From Neorhizobium populisoli (lineage in GTDB: Bacteria > Pseudomonadota > Alphaproteobacteria > Rhizobiales > Rhizobiaceae): a DNA stretch of 64,000 nt. This document shows positions 1 through 9,171 of the stretch, piece after piece (positions within the stretch are counted from its first letter, which is position 1; every line of letters begins with the position of its first letter). Under the pieces are notes generated by a model. That model was not told where the DNA came from. It saw nothing but the letters and a program-made list of their open reading frames with translations, and ran no database searches. The translations under genes and the position numbers were made by a program. The stretch covers positions 372,001-436,000 of the forward strand of contig NZ_JAHYCB010000005.1 in the NCBI RefSeq assembly GCF_019430945.1. The letters run 5' to 3'.

Positions 1-648
1 CAGCACCCGCTTGCGGCCCTGGTTGGCGAGCATATGCGCCTTGTACCAGCGTGCCACGCCGGTGAGGATGACGATGCCGAGAAGCGCGCCGACCGAAACC
101 CAGGCAACACTGCCCTGCCCGTTCGGCACGATGATGAAGGCGGCCAGCAGCGGACCGATCGACTGGCCGAAATTGCCGCCAACCTGGAAGACCGACTGGG
201 CCATGCCGTAACGGCCACCGGAGGCAAGCCGCGCGACGCGTGAGGATTCCGGATGGAAGACGGCCGAACCGATGCCGATCAACGATGCCGAGATGACCAG
301 CACCAGGTAGGAATGCGCATTGGCCAGCATGAACAGGCCGATGAATGTCGAACCCATGCCGACCGGCAGCGAATAGGGGAAGGGCTTTTTGTCGGTGATG
401 ATGCCGATCACCGGCTGCAACAGCGAGGCCGTGCACTGGAAGGCGAGCGTCAGGATGCCGATCTGCCAGAAATCGAGCTGATAATCCGTCTTCAGCATCG
501 GATAGATCGCCGAGATCATCGACTGCATGATGTCGTTGATCATGTGGCAGAAACTGACCGCCAGAATGATCGGCAGGATCGTCGCTTCGGCCGAGACTTT
601 CGTTTCCGCTGGGACCGGCGTTATCGGCTTCGAGGTTGCATCGGCCAT
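1..648 (-). CDS. fsr: MFS transporter, fosmidomycin-resistance (Fsr) type, 3' end outside window
   Basis: The reading frame opens at the ATG at 648 (minus strand) and runs off the window's left edge, so only the N-terminal ~216 residues are visible. After a short soluble N-terminus comes the sequence SFCHMINDIMQS, typical of the Fsr branch of the major facilitator superfamily, followed by several hydrophobic segments (LQPVIGIITDKKP resembles MFS motif A; HPESSRVAR follows). Fsr-type pumps export fosmidomycin-like or other small compounds across the inner membrane. The true substrate here is unknown. No adjacent regulator is visible; the next gene upstream is a DUF2306 protein on the same strand about 135 bp away. 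Confidence 0.8.
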   Translation of the reverse strand, partial: MADATSKPITPVPAETKVSAEATILPIILAVSFCHMINDIMQSMISAIYPMLKTDYQLDFWQIGILTLAFQCTASLLQPVIGIITDKKPFPYSLPVGMGSTFIGLFMLANAHSYLVLVISASLIGIGSAVFHPESSRVARLASGGRYGMAQSVFQVGGNFGQSIGPLLAAFIIVPNGQGSVAWVSVGALLGIVILTGVARWYKAHMLANQGRKRVL

Positions 649-782
649 CTGATATCCTCCGCGCAAGCGGTCGTCGTCTGGGATGGCCGTTGCTGCAATG
701 TCTTCGATATTGGCAGCATTAGTCCCGTAACCCCGCCCTGTCCATGACAGGTTGGCCGCTTCCGGTACGCTTTGATGAAAAA

Positions 783-1265
783 TCAGGCACGCTGTGATGC
801 AAGCCGCTGTTGCAGGTAAAGGGCGGCGGCAATGCCGGCCAATGTCAGAAGCAAAATCCAGCTCGGCCCGCCGGTAAACACGACGGCATGCATGATGCGG
901 CCAGGGATGAGGGTGAACAGGCCCGCCACGCCTATGCCGCCGAGATACATGCCGATCACGGTCGCTTTATGTGCCCGGATATTATGCGCCCGCGCCGTCG
1001 ATATCGCCCGCCAGATGCCCGTCAGCGTGAAGATCGACAGGAGATGGATCGGGCTGAAGCCGTAAAACAGGTTGATCGTGTGGATGAAGAAGCTGGACAG
1101 CGCGGTGATCGCCATCAGTACCATCCAGACCTTACCGAGCATCCGATGGGTCGGCGTGCCTTTTCGGTTCAATAGCACGTAGGCGCCGAGAATCGCGGCC
1201 GGTAGCACGGCTGCGACATGGATCTGGACGGCGATCGTGGCATCGAGGAGCGGCTGGAGGTTCAT
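783..1265 (-). CDS. DUF2306 family integral membrane protein
   Basis: This codes for about 160 residues with four hydrophobic segments (for example around AVLPAAILGAYVLL, VLMAITALSSFFIH, ATVIGMYLGGIGVAGLF and WILLLTLAGIAAAL). The pattern RKGTPTHRMLGKVWM followed by FSPIHLLSIFTL is characteristic of DUF2306, a membrane family of unknown function. I chose the ATG at 1265 because AAGGTG lies about 8 nt upstream of it; another in-frame ATG at 1286 has no visible ribosome binding site. It lies divergently from the LytTR gene, with about 100 bp between them. Function unknown. Confidence 0.75.
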   Translation of the reverse strand: MNLQPLLDATIAVQIHVAAVLPAAILGAYVLLNRKGTPTHRMLGKVWMVLMAITALSSFFIHTINLFYGFSPIHLLSIFTLTGIWRAISTARAHNIRAHKATVIGMYLGGIGVAGLFTLIPGRIMHAVVFTGGPSWILLLTLAGIAAALYLQQRLASQRA

Positions 1266-1365
1266 GAGAACACCTTGGAAATTCATCGGCGATTGAAGTT
1301 GTCGCCGGTTTCCGCCATGACTGGCGTCACCTCAACCGGAATGGCGCAGACGGCGGATAAACTTC

Positions 1366-2172
1366 GTGATTCACCCGTTTTTGAGCTCCACGCTTCGTGA
1401 ATTGCAGATCTTCACCCGCTCCTGGCGTTTCTGGGCGACGTTTGCACTGGTCATCCTCCTTTTCGCGGTCAGCGGTCCGTATGGCACCTCGGAACGGATG
1501 GCGTTCGGCATACGGCTCGGTTACTGGCTGATCGTCCACACAGTCACCTGGGTGATCGCCATCACCTGCGCCATCATCGCCGAAGTGCTTTTGCGCGGGC
1601 GGATCGACCGGACGCTGCTGCGGATGATGATCGGCTCGCTTTTCGCCGCTCTGCCGATCGGCTTCGCGCTCGGCATCATCGACTTCGCCTTTACCGGTCA
1701 GTGGACCGAGATGAACAGCGGCCTGCACCGGGCGCTGTTTGCCCTGCCGCTGTGCGCGCTTTTCTGTCTTCTGTCCTATATCGCCATGCACCGGCAGATC
1801 CATGAAATTGCCATGCCGGCCGCCACGCCGACCGTTCCGCAAGCGGCAATCTCATCGGAACCGGACATTTTCGCCCGCTTGAAGCCCCAGAACCGCGGAC
1901 CGCTGGTGCGCCTGTCCGTCGAGGATCATTACACGGATGTGGTGACCACGCGCGGCCACGAACTGATCCTGCTGCGCTTTGCCGACGCCCTGAAGGAACT
2001 CGGCGCCACGCCCGGCTTGCAGGTCCACCGCTCCCACTGGGTGGCGGCCGCGCATGTGGAAACATTGAAGCGCGACAACGGCAAGCTTTTCGTCGTCTTG
2101 AAGGACGGCACGGAAATCCCCGTCAGCCGCCCCAACCTCAAAGCTGTGCGAAATCGCTTCGCGTCTCTCTGA
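1366..2172 (+). CDS. membrane-anchored LytTR-domain transcriptional regulator
   Basis: This is a 268-residue protein. The N-terminal half has four predicted membrane helices (roughly residues 20-40, 48-72, 85-112 and 122-144). The C-terminal ~95 residues form a LytTR DNA-binding domain: LVRLSVEDHYTDVVT near residue 183, then GLQVHRSHWVA and IPVSRPNLKAVRNRF at the end. LytTR proteins bind DNA as dimers; the membrane-bound version without a receiver domain is common in alphaproteobacteria. The start is a GTG at 1366; no ATG in frame precedes the first helix. It probably regulates a neighbouring gene, perhaps the divergent DUF2306 gene, but no target site is evident. Confidence 0.85.
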   Translation: MIHPFLSSTLRELQIFTRSWRFWATFALVILLFAVSGPYGTSERMAFGIRLGYWLIVHTVTWVIAITCAIIAEVLLRGRIDRTLLRMMIGSLFAALPIGFALGIIDFAFTGQWTEMNSGLHRALFALPLCALFCLLSYIAMHRQIHEIAMPAATPTVPQAAISSEPDIFARLKPQNRGPLVRLSVEDHYTDVVTTRGHELILLRFADALKELGATPGLQVHRSHWVAAAHVETLKRDNGKLFVVLKDGTEIPVSRPNLKAVRNRFASL

Positions 2173-2337
2173 GGCCGCATGTCGATTCCTGTCGATTTGC
2201 TGATTTTCGGGGTTACATTCGCCAAAACATTTGCCTATAAGCCGCGTCTAGCCTGAAAAGAACAGACGCGCGTGACCCGACCCGGTGCCTCCACACCGTG
2301 CCGGCTTTTCGCGCAGGAAAAGAAGCGGATAGAACCC

Positions 2338-5300
2338 ATGCCCAAGCGCCAAGACCTCAAATCGATCCTCATCATCGGCGCGGGTCCGATCGTTATCGGC
2401 CAGGCATGCGAGTTCGACTATTCCGGCACCCAGGCCTGCAAGGCGCTGAAGGAAGAAGGTTACCGGGTCATCCTGGTCAACTCGAACCCTGCGACGATCA
2501 TGACCGATCCGGGCCTCGCCGACGCGACCTATGTCGAGCCGATCACGCCGGAAGTCGTCGCCAAGATCATCGCCAAGGAGCGCCCGGACGCGCTGCTTCC
2601 GACCATGGGCGGCCAGACCGCACTCAACACCGCTCTCTCCCTGAAGCGCATGGGCGTGCTCGACCGCTACAATGTCGAGATGATCGGCGCCAAGCCGGCC
2701 GCCATCGACATGGCCGAGGACCGCGCGCTTTTCCGCGAAGCAATGTCCCGCATCGGGCTCGAAACGCCGAAGTCGATGCTCGCCAACGCCACCGACATCA
2801 AGGATGCCGACCGCAAGACCCATGAGGCCGAACGCGCAAAGCTGCGTGAAAGCCTCTCCGGCTCGGACCTGGACAAGGCGCTGGACGAGCTGGAAAACCA
2901 GTGGAACCTCGGCGAAAGCGACCGCAAGCAGCGTTATATCAGCCATGCCATGGCGATCGCAGCTCAGGCGATCGACGTCGTCGGCCTGCCCGCCATCATC
3001 CGCCCGTCCTTCACCATGGGCGGCACCGGCGGCGGCATTGCCTACAACCGTTCGGAATTCTTCGAAATCATCGGCGGCGGCCTCGATGCCTCGCCGACGA
3101 CGGAAGTGCTGATCGAGGAATCGGTGCTCGGCTGGAAGGAATATGAAATGGAGGTCGTCCGCGACAAGGCGGACAACTGCATCATCATCTGCTCGATCGA
3201 AAACATCGATCCGATGGGCGTCCATACGGGCGACAGCATCACGGTTGCGCCGGCTCTGACGCTGACCGACAAGGAATACCAGATGATGCGCAACGCCTCG
3301 ATCGCGGTCCTGCGGGAGATCGGCGTTGAAACCGGCGGTTCGAACGTTCAGTTCGCCGTCAATCCGAAGGACGGCCGCCTCGTCGTCATCGAAATGAACC
3401 CGCGCGTTTCGCGCTCCTCGGCGCTCGCCTCCAAGGCCACCGGCTTCCCGATCGCCAAGGTCGCGGCCAAGCTCGCCATCGGCTACACGCTGGACGAACT
3501 CGACAACGACATCACCGGCGGCGCGACGCCTGCCTCGTTCGAACCGTCGATCGACTATGTCGTTACCAAGATCCCGCGTTTCGCCTTCGAGAAATTCCCG
3601 GGCGCCTCGCCGGTCCTGACCACCGCCATGAAGTCGGTCGGCGAAGTCATGGCGATCGGCCGCACCTTTGCAGAATCGCTGCAGAAGGCTCTGCGTGGCC
3701 TGGAAACCGGCCTGACCGGCCTCGACGAGATCGAAATCCCGGATGCGGAAGAAGGCGAATCCAGCCAGAACGCCATCCGCGCCGCGATCGGCACGCCCAC
3801 CCCGGATCGCCTGCGCATGGTCGCCCAGGCGCTGCGCATGGGCATGACCGAGGCGGAAGTCCATGAAGGCTGCAAGATCGACCCGTGGTTCATCGCCCAG
3901 CTCAAGGCGATCGTCGACATGGAAGCCCGCATCCGCGAGCACGGCCTGCCGACCGATGCCGAAAACCTGCGCATGCTGAAGGCTATGGGCTTCTCCGATG
4001 CCCGCCTCGCCTCGCTCACCAAAAAGCGCCCGAAGGAAGTCGCGGAACTGCGCAACTCTCTGAACGTGAGGCCCGTCTTCAAGCGCATCGACACCTGCGC
4101 TGCCGAATTCGCCTCTCCGACCGCCTATATGTACTCGACCTATGAGACGCCCTTCGTCGGCGAACTGCGGTCGGAAGCCGAAATCTCGACTGCGAAAAAG
4201 GTCGTCATCCTCGGCGGCGGTCCGAACCGTATCGGCCAGGGCATCGAGTTCGATTATTGCTGCTGCCACGCCGCCTTTGCGCTGAAGGATGCCGGCTATG
4301 AAGCGATCATGATCAACTGCAACCCGGAAACCGTGTCGACCGACTACGACACCTCCGACCGCCTGTATTTCGAGCCGCTGACCGCAGAAGACGTCATCGA
4401 AATCCTGCGCGCCGAGCAGGAAAAGGGCGAAGTCGTCGGCGTCATCGTCCAGTTCGGCGGCCAGACACCGCTGAAGCTCGCCGAAGCGCTCGAGAAGAAC
4501 GGCATCCCGATCCTCGGCACCGCACCTGATATGATCGACCTCGCCGAAGACCGCGACCGCTTCCAGAAGCTTCTGATGAAGCTCGACCTGAACCAGCCGA
4601 ACAATGGCATCGCCTATTCCGTCGAGCAGGCCCGCCTCGTCGCCTCCGAAATCGGCTTCCCGCTGGTCGTTCGCCCGTCCTACGTGCTCGGCGGCCGCGC
4701 CATGCAGATCATCCATCAAGAAAGCCAGCTGCAGACCTATCTGCTCGACACGGTCCCGGAGCTGGTTCCGGAAGACATCAAGCAGCGTTACCCGAACGAC
4801 AAGACCGGCCAGATCAACACGCTGCTCGGCAAGAACCCGTTGTTGTTCGACAGCTACCTGACCAACGCTATCGAAGTCGACGTCGACTGCATGTGCGACG
4901 GCACCGACGTCTATGTCGCCGGCATCATGGAGCATATCGAGGAAGCCGGCATCCATTCCGGCGACAGCGCCTGCTCGCTGCCACCGCGCACGCTGTCCAA
5001 GGACATGCTCGACGAACTGGAACGCCAGTCGAAAGCCATGGCCAAGGCTCTCCACGTCGTCGGCCTGATGAACGTACAGTTCGCCATCAAAGATGGCACC
5101 GTCTACGTGCTGGAAGTTAACCCGCGCGCCTCGCGCACCGTGCCTTTCGTAGCAAAAACCATCGGTGCGCCGATCGCCAAGATCGCCGCCCGCGTCATGG
5201 CCGGTGAAAAGCTGGATCCGACCTTTGCCGCTTACGGCACGAAGCCCGATCCGCGCAACCTGAAGCACATCGCCGTCAAGGAAGCCGTCTTCCCATTCGC

Positions 5301-5826
5301 AAAATTTCCGGGCGTCGACACGCTGCTCGGCCCGGAAATGCGCTCGACGGGCGAAGTCATCGGCCTCGATACGGATTTCGCGCTGGCTTTCGCAAAATCT
5401 CAGCTCGGCGCCAATGTCGAACTGCCGCGCAACGGCACCGTGTTCGTCTCCGTCCGTGATGCAGACAAGGAACGCGTCCTGCCAGCAATCCGCATTCTGG
5501 TGGAAATCGGCTTCAAGGTTCTGGCGACAGGCGGCACCGCCCGCTTCCTTGCCGAACAGGGCATCGAGTCCACCCGCATCAACAAGGTTCTGGAAGGCCG
5601 CCCGCATATCGAGGACGCCATCCGCAACCGTCAGGTCCAGCTCGTAATCAACACCACGGACGGCAACAAGGCGATCTCCGATTCCAAGTCGCTCCGCCGC
5701 GCCACGCTGATGCAGAAGGTGCCGTATTACACGACGATGGCGGGCGCGGAAGCGGCGGCCATGGCGATCAAGGCACTGAAGGCTGGCAGCCTCGAAGTTC
5801 GGCCACTGCAAAGCTATTTCGCCTGA
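2338..5826 (+). CDS. carB: carbamoyl-phosphate synthase large subunit CarB
   Basis: CarB (1162 residues) makes carbamoyl phosphate from bicarbonate, ammonia (supplied by CarA) and two ATP, feeding arginine and pyrimidine synthesis in the cytoplasm. Two homologous halves are visible: each begins with a nucleotide-fold motif ([17 protein letters not shown] near residue 17; [15 protein letters not shown] near residue 625) and contains an ATP-grasp signature ([12 protein letters not shown] and [11 protein letters not shown]). The C-terminal ~130 residues form the MGS-like allosteric domain. The ATG at 2338 is preferred over the in-frame ATG 66 bp upstream because family members begin MPKRxDLKSI. 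The carA partner is not in the window. A hairpin terminator follows directly. Confidence 0.98.
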   Translation: MPKRQDLKSILIIGAGPIVIGQACEFDYSGTQACKALKEEGYRVILVNSNPATIMTDPGLADATYVEPITPEVVAKIIAKERPDALLPTMGGQTALNTALSLKRMGVLDRYNVEMIGAKPAAIDMAEDRALFREAMSRIGLETPKSMLANATDIKDADRKTHEAERAKLRESLSGSDLDKALDELENQWNLGESDRKQRYISHAMAIAAQAIDVVGLPAIIRPSFTMGGTGGGIAYNRSEFFEIIGGGLDASPTTEVLIEESVLGWKEYEMEVVRDKADNCIIICSIENIDPMGVHTGDSITVAPALTLTDKEYQMMRNASIAVLREIGVETGGSNVQFAVNPKDGRLVVIEMNPRVSRSSALASKATGFPIAKVAAKLAIGYTLDELDNDITGGATPASFEPSIDYVVTKIPRFAFEKFPGASPVLTTAMKSVGEVMAIGRTFAESLQKALRGLETGLTGLDEIEIPDAEEGESSQNAIRAAIGTPTPDRLRMVAQALRMGMTEAEVHEGCKIDPWFIAQLKAIVDMEARIREHGLPTDAENLRMLKAMGFSDARLASLTKKRPKEVAELRNSLNVRPVFKRIDTCAAEFASPTAYMYSTYETPFVGELRSEAEISTAKKVVILGGGPNRIGQGIEFDYCCCHAAFALKDAGYEAIMINCNPETVSTDYDTSDRLYFEPLTAEDVIEILRAEQEKGEVVGVIVQFGGQTPLKLAEALEKNGIPILGTAPDMIDLAEDRDRFQKLLMKLDLNQPNNGIAYSVEQARLVASEIGFPLVVRPSYVLGGRAMQIIHQESQLQTYLLDTVPELVPEDIKQRYPNDKTGQINTLLGKNPLLFDSYLTNAIEVDVDCMCDGTDVYVAGIMEHIEEAGIHSGDSACSLPPRTLSKDMLDELERQSKAMAKALHVVGLMNVQFAIKDGTVYVLEVNPRASRTVPFVAKTIGAPIAKIAARVMAGEKLDPTFAAYGTKPDPRNLKHIAVKEAVFPFAKFPGVDTLLGPEMRSTGEVIGLDTDFALAFAKSQLGANVELPRNGTVFVSVRDADKERVLPAIRILVEIGFKVLATGGTARFLAEQGIESTRINKVLEGRPHIEDAIRNRQVQLVINTTDGNKAISDSKSLRRATLMQKVPYYTTMAGAEAAAMAIKALKAGSLEVRPLQSYFA

Positions 5827-5834
5827 GACAAGGC

Positions 5835-5858
5835 AGCAGGGGTCTTTTGACCCCTGCT
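5835..5858 (+). terminator. hairpin terminator after carB
   Basis: A perfect 10-bp inverted repeat (arms AGCAGGGGTC at 5835-5844 and GACCCCTGCT at 5849-5858) with a TTTT loop begins 9 bp after the carB stop. There is no strong downstream U-run, so it may act partly as an RNA-stabilising 3' stem. Confidence 0.6.
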
Positions 5859-5934
5859 CGTTCGCCGCTCATCTCGGCCGGCCAAAGGCCTAGATGCCCT
5901 CGATGACGGCCCCGCGCCCGATCATCGAATGCGG

Positions 5935-5962
5935 AAAAGCCCCCGCCGGAAAGGCAGGGGCT
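5935..5962 (-). terminator. rho-independent terminator for the small secreted protein gene
   Basis: Read on the minus strand, AGCCCCTGCC and GGCGGGGGCT form a stem with one mismatch around a short loop, followed by TTTT. It lies about 25 bp after the stop codon at 5987, the expected place for that gene's terminator. Confidence 0.65.
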
Positions 5963-5986
5963 AGCTGGGAAAAATCCAGTCGTTGA

Positions 5987-6298
5987 TTAATTGCCGTACG
6001 GGTAACGTTCGCCCTGCGAAGTCACCATCGTATATTTTTTCCCGTCTGTGACGATCCTGTCGCAGCGGCCTTTGCCGTCATCGAACTTGATGCAAATCTT
6101 TCCTGCGGTAATGGTGTACTTGCCCGGATTTCCGCCGGCGAAGGTATATCGACCTTCCTTTGTATATTTCAGCCTTCCATTCACCGTATTACCGACAGCG
6201 ATCTTTTCGATTTCTGCTTTGGTAGCGGGTCTTTCATCAGCCGAATAGGCATTTGACGCAAGCAACAAGGAAGCCAGCACGATAATTGAATGTCTCAT
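5987..6298 (-). CDS. small secreted hypothetical protein
   Basis: This codes for 103 residues starting with a clear Sec signal peptide (hydrophobic IIVLASLLLASNAYSA, cleavage after residue ~20). The mature part is about 83 residues, lysine- and glycine-rich, with one cysteine pair (C-I-K-F then C-D-R). A GGGGA ribosome binding site lies about 6 nt before the ATG. The KAEIEKIAVGNTVNGRL segment resembles small periplasmic proteins seen in rhizobia, but no function can be assigned. It is transcribed opposite to carB and ends in its own terminator. Confidence 0.7.
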   Translation of the reverse strand: MRHSIIVLASLLLASNAYSADERPATKAEIEKIAVGNTVNGRLKYTKEGRYTFAGGNPGKYTITAGKICIKFDDGKGRCDRIVTDGKKYTMVTSQGERYPYGN

Positions 6299-6389
6299 TA
6301 AAATCCCCGAATTGCCGATATTGGCTAGGGAAAAGGCTATGGCGACTCACGAGGCCGCACATCACCCATTTGGGTTGATAAACCTTGCA

Positions 6390-6407
6390 TTGCATTTCGG
6401 GATGCAA
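6390..6407. promoter_or_regulatory. 18-bp inverted repeat upstream of LuxR-type gene
   Basis: TTGCAT-N6-ATGCAA is a perfect dyad of 18 bp in the 240-bp gap before the LuxR-type gene. Its size matches the dyads bound by LuxR-type or other dimeric regulators. Whether it is used is unknown. Confidence 0.35.
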
Positions 6408-6540
6408 AAGCGCGCGCCCCTTGAGCAGGCCTTAGTTTTATAGACGTACTATCCGAGAATAAAATCCATAAACGATTGAGATCACTTTGTAATATCGATA
6501 ACATATGTCTTCTTGGAGGAAGAAACTGTAAGGGCTACTC

Positions 6541-7653
6541 TTGGAGCTTATTGACGTAGTGGCCAAATTTTATGAGGCCGCAGCCAATCCCGATATATGG
6601 CCGGATGCCCTTGAGGCTTTATCCTCAGCAATGGGTTGCCGTGGCGCGTTGCTGACCACGCCGGTGTTTATTCCCGGCGGGCTGGTGCATACCAACAGCC
6701 TGCGCGACGCTGTGGGACAGTTCTTCGAAGAAGGGTGGTATCAACACGACGTCCGCAACGCGGCTGTGAGACCTCATCATTATAAAAACGGGTTCTTCAG
6801 CGATCACATTCTCTTCTCCGACCGTGAGATGGGGAAAAGCGAATATTATGAGAAATTTGCCAGGAAGGCAGACGTTCCATGGTTTGCCGCAGGTGGCCTG
6901 ACTGGGGAACTGGGACGCGACTCGGTTGCCATTTCGCTGCAACGGACTTCGAAACAAGGCTTCTTCAGTCTGGACGAACTGTCGACCCTAAACACCTTGC
7001 TTCCACGCCTGGCTCCCGTGATGACCATGGCATCCCGGCTTGCGGAGCTGAAGGGCAAGTCCATGATCGACGGCTTGCATCTCGCGAAGCAACCAGCCGT
7101 TTTGCTCAACATGAACGGCACCGTGGCATATATGAATCCGGCGGCGGAAGCGTTGATAGGAAGCCGTATCACAATTCGCCATTCACTCCTGTCCGCGCCG
7201 AACAGCGTCGAAAACAAACAGCTTCAGGCATTGATCGATCAAGCGTGTGCAGCACAGGCACGGCCTATGTCCGGCGGCCAGGAACTCAGACCGGTCGTCT
7301 TGAGCGCATCGGAAACCGGCGCCAGACTTATTGTCAGGGCGGCCCCCATACGTCGCTCCGCCGCAGATATGGTGGCGTTCTCCGGCGTCATCCTGATGAT
7401 AAGCGCCCTCACCACCGAGGTTCGACTGCCACCCGAAATCCTGCAGCAGGTTTTCGATCTCACCAGAAGAGAGGCTGAAGTCATGTCATTGATCGGCGAA
7501 GGCCAGCCTATTCATCAGATAGGCGTCACTCTCGGGATCGCGACCGAAACCGTGCGATATCACGTAAAGTCGGTCTTCATGAAGACAGGCACGACCCGAC
7601 AAAGCGAACTGGTTGGCCTCTGTTCGCGAATGTCCACCGCCGTGGATTACTGA
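6541..7653 (+). CDS. LuxR-family (helix-turn-helix) transcriptional regulator
   Basis: This is a 370-residue regulator. Residues ~1-170 resemble the N-terminal sensing region of orphan rhizobial LuxR proteins (VVAKFYEAAANPDIWPDAL at the start), the middle part (~180-290) looks PAS-like, and the C-terminal ~65 residues carry the LuxR HTH: LTRREAEVMSLIGEG, then ATETVRYHVKSVFMKTGT. The start is a TTG at 6541, directly preceded in frame by a stop codon at 6529, so no longer form is possible; the next ATG (residue 28) would cut the conserved N-terminus. AAGGG lies about 8 nt upstream. There is no autoinducer synthase nearby. It converges with the udgX gene. Confidence 0.85.
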   Translation: MELIDVVAKFYEAAANPDIWPDALEALSSAMGCRGALLTTPVFIPGGLVHTNSLRDAVGQFFEEGWYQHDVRNAAVRPHHYKNGFFSDHILFSDREMGKSEYYEKFARKADVPWFAAGGLTGELGRDSVAISLQRTSKQGFFSLDELSTLNTLLPRLAPVMTMASRLAELKGKSMIDGLHLAKQPAVLLNMNGTVAYMNPAAEALIGSRITIRHSLLSAPNSVENKQLQALIDQACAAQARPMSGGQELRPVVLSASETGARLIVRAAPIRRSAADMVAFSGVILMISALTTEVRLPPEILQQVFDLTRREAEVMSLIGEGQPIHQIGVTLGIATETVRYHVKSVFMKTGTTRQSELVGLCSRMSTAVDY

Positions 7654-7716
7654 TACTATCGCCATTCCATGGGGATGTCGGCAGAAGGCTGCAGCAGGCG
7701 GAATCAATTTCTTTGA

Positions 7717-9171
7717 TCAGGCGGCCAACCGGCTGATCTTGTTCATATCTTCGCGAAAACGGATGAGCTCTTCGGCTTTTCGGCCTTCATCAGGAATACG
7801 CAGCAGATACGACGGATGCGCGGTGACGAACATGATCCGCCCGTCCTCCATGGCGATCGGTTCACCGCGCACGTCTTCCAGCTTTTGGCGCATATCCGTC
7901 AGCGAGAAGAGTGCCGTCGCCCCCATCGCGACGATCAGTTTCGGCTTTACCAGTTCGATCTCTTGTTCCAGCCACCAGCGGCATTGCCGCACCTCGCCCA
8001 TGTTCGGCTTCTGGTGGATGCGGCGCTTGCCGCGCGGTTCATATTTGAAATGTTTCACCGCATTCGTGACAAAGAGCGAATGCCGGTCGATGCCGACTTC
8101 GGCCAGCGTGTCGCTGAAGAGTTTTCCCGCCGGGCCGACGAACGGTCTGCCGGCCAGATCCTCCTGATCGCCCGGCTGCTCGCCGACGAACATCACTTTT
8201 GCATCCGGCGGGCCTTCACCGAAAACAGTCTGCGTTGCGCGGCAATAGATGTCGCAGCGGGTGCAGCCGCGCGCCTCTTCCTTCAGCGCCGCCAGCGTGC
8301 CGGCAGCCGGCCTCGGCGGCACCGGCGCATTTGCTGCGGCTTCCTGGATTCGGTGATGGAACGGCAACGGTTCGCTCGCCGCCTTCTTCCCCATCTCGAT
8401 GACGCTCGCCTCGGCATTGGCGATCAGGCTTGGGATAAGCTCAGCTTCCGGCAGGTTCTTCCAGTATTTCTTCGGCATCTCCTTGGTCATCATCTTCACC
8501 TTCAGCCGCGCCGGGTTGAAGATGGACGAATAATAGGTGCGCCAGAGTTCGTCGGTCTCGTCGCGCAGATCGGGCTTTTCCGCTGGATCGTCAGTCGTGC
8601 GCAGCGTCTCGCCGTCCCACGAGGCCGAACCCTTGGGCGTCAGGATCAGCCAGTCCATGTCGGTGAAGCGCCGCTGGAAAAACGGCGCCACGCGGGCGAT
8701 GATGAAATGGTCGGGCTCGAACCAGGAGATGAACCTTCGACGGCCTACCGCACCCTCCGGCAGCGGCAATTCCTTGAAGCGCACGAAGGCCGTCATCTTG
8801 TGATAATCGCGGCCGACCGACTTCGCCATCCGCTGCGCTGCGACCACATCCGGATCGGTCGCCACCTGCATCAGATGCCGGCCGTGCAGGATGCGGAACA
8901 GCATCCGGTAGAGCAGCGCAAATCGCGTCGGATCGGAGTGGCAGACCACCGCACCGGCCAGCTTGACGAAAGAGGCAGGCACGCTGAGCGGTACATGCGC
9001 AGGATCAGGCGGCGGCAGGCGGTTGTCGTCGAAGCCGAACAGTCCGTCCGCATCGTCCATTGTCCGCCATTCAATGATATTCGGCAGGATACCGGCCGCC
9101 AGGAAGCCGCGTGCGGCATCGCGCCATTCGGTCAGATCACCCCTGCCCCGCAAGGAATAGCGATAGATCAT
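7717..9171 (-). CDS. udgX: DUF4130 - UdgX uracil-DNA glycosylase superfamily fusion
   Basis: This is a 484-residue two-domain protein. Residues ~1-265 match the DUF4130 family, linked to DNA metabolism. Residues ~290-484 are a UdgX-type uracil-DNA glycosylase fold: C303-x2-C306 (iron-sulfur ligands), GEQPGDQED at 330-338, the UdgX-specific insertion KRRIH at 382-386, and AHPSYLLR near 451. Published work on mycobacterial UdgX shows that the histidine of this motif becomes covalently attached to uracil-containing DNA; here it is His386. The ATG overlaps the stop of the upstream radical SAM gene by 4 bp (ATGA), implying one operon and coupled translation. The operon carries an SOS box. Confidence 0.92.
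   Translation of the reverse strand: MIYRYSLRGRGDLTEWRDAARGFLAAGILPNIIEWRTMDDADGLFGFDDNRLPPPDPAHVPLSVPASFVKLAGAVVCHSDPTRFALLYRMLFRILHGRHLMQVATDPDVVAAQRMAKSVGRDYHKMTAFVRFKELPLPEGAVGRRRFISWFEPDHFIIARVAPFFQRRFTDMDWLILTPKGSASWDGETLRTTDDPAEKPDLRDETDELWRTYYSSIFNPARLKVKMMTKEMPKKYWKNLPEAELIPSLIANAEASVIEMGKKAASEPLPFHHRIQEAAANAPVPPRPAAGTLAALKEEARGCTRCDIYCRATQTVFGEGPPDAKVMFVGEQPGDQEDLAGRPFVGPAGKLFSDTLAEVGIDRHSLFVTNAVKHFKYEPRGKRRIHQKPNMGEVRQCRWWLEQEIELVKPKLIVAMGATALFSLTDMRQKLEDVRGEPIAMEDGRIMFVTAHPSYLLRIPDEGRKAEELIRFREDMNKISRLAA

Noticed and set aside
2248..5811. A 1187-codon open frame antisense to carB
   Set aside because: It mirrors codon positions of carB in a G+C-rich genome; it has charged low-complexity content and no domain.
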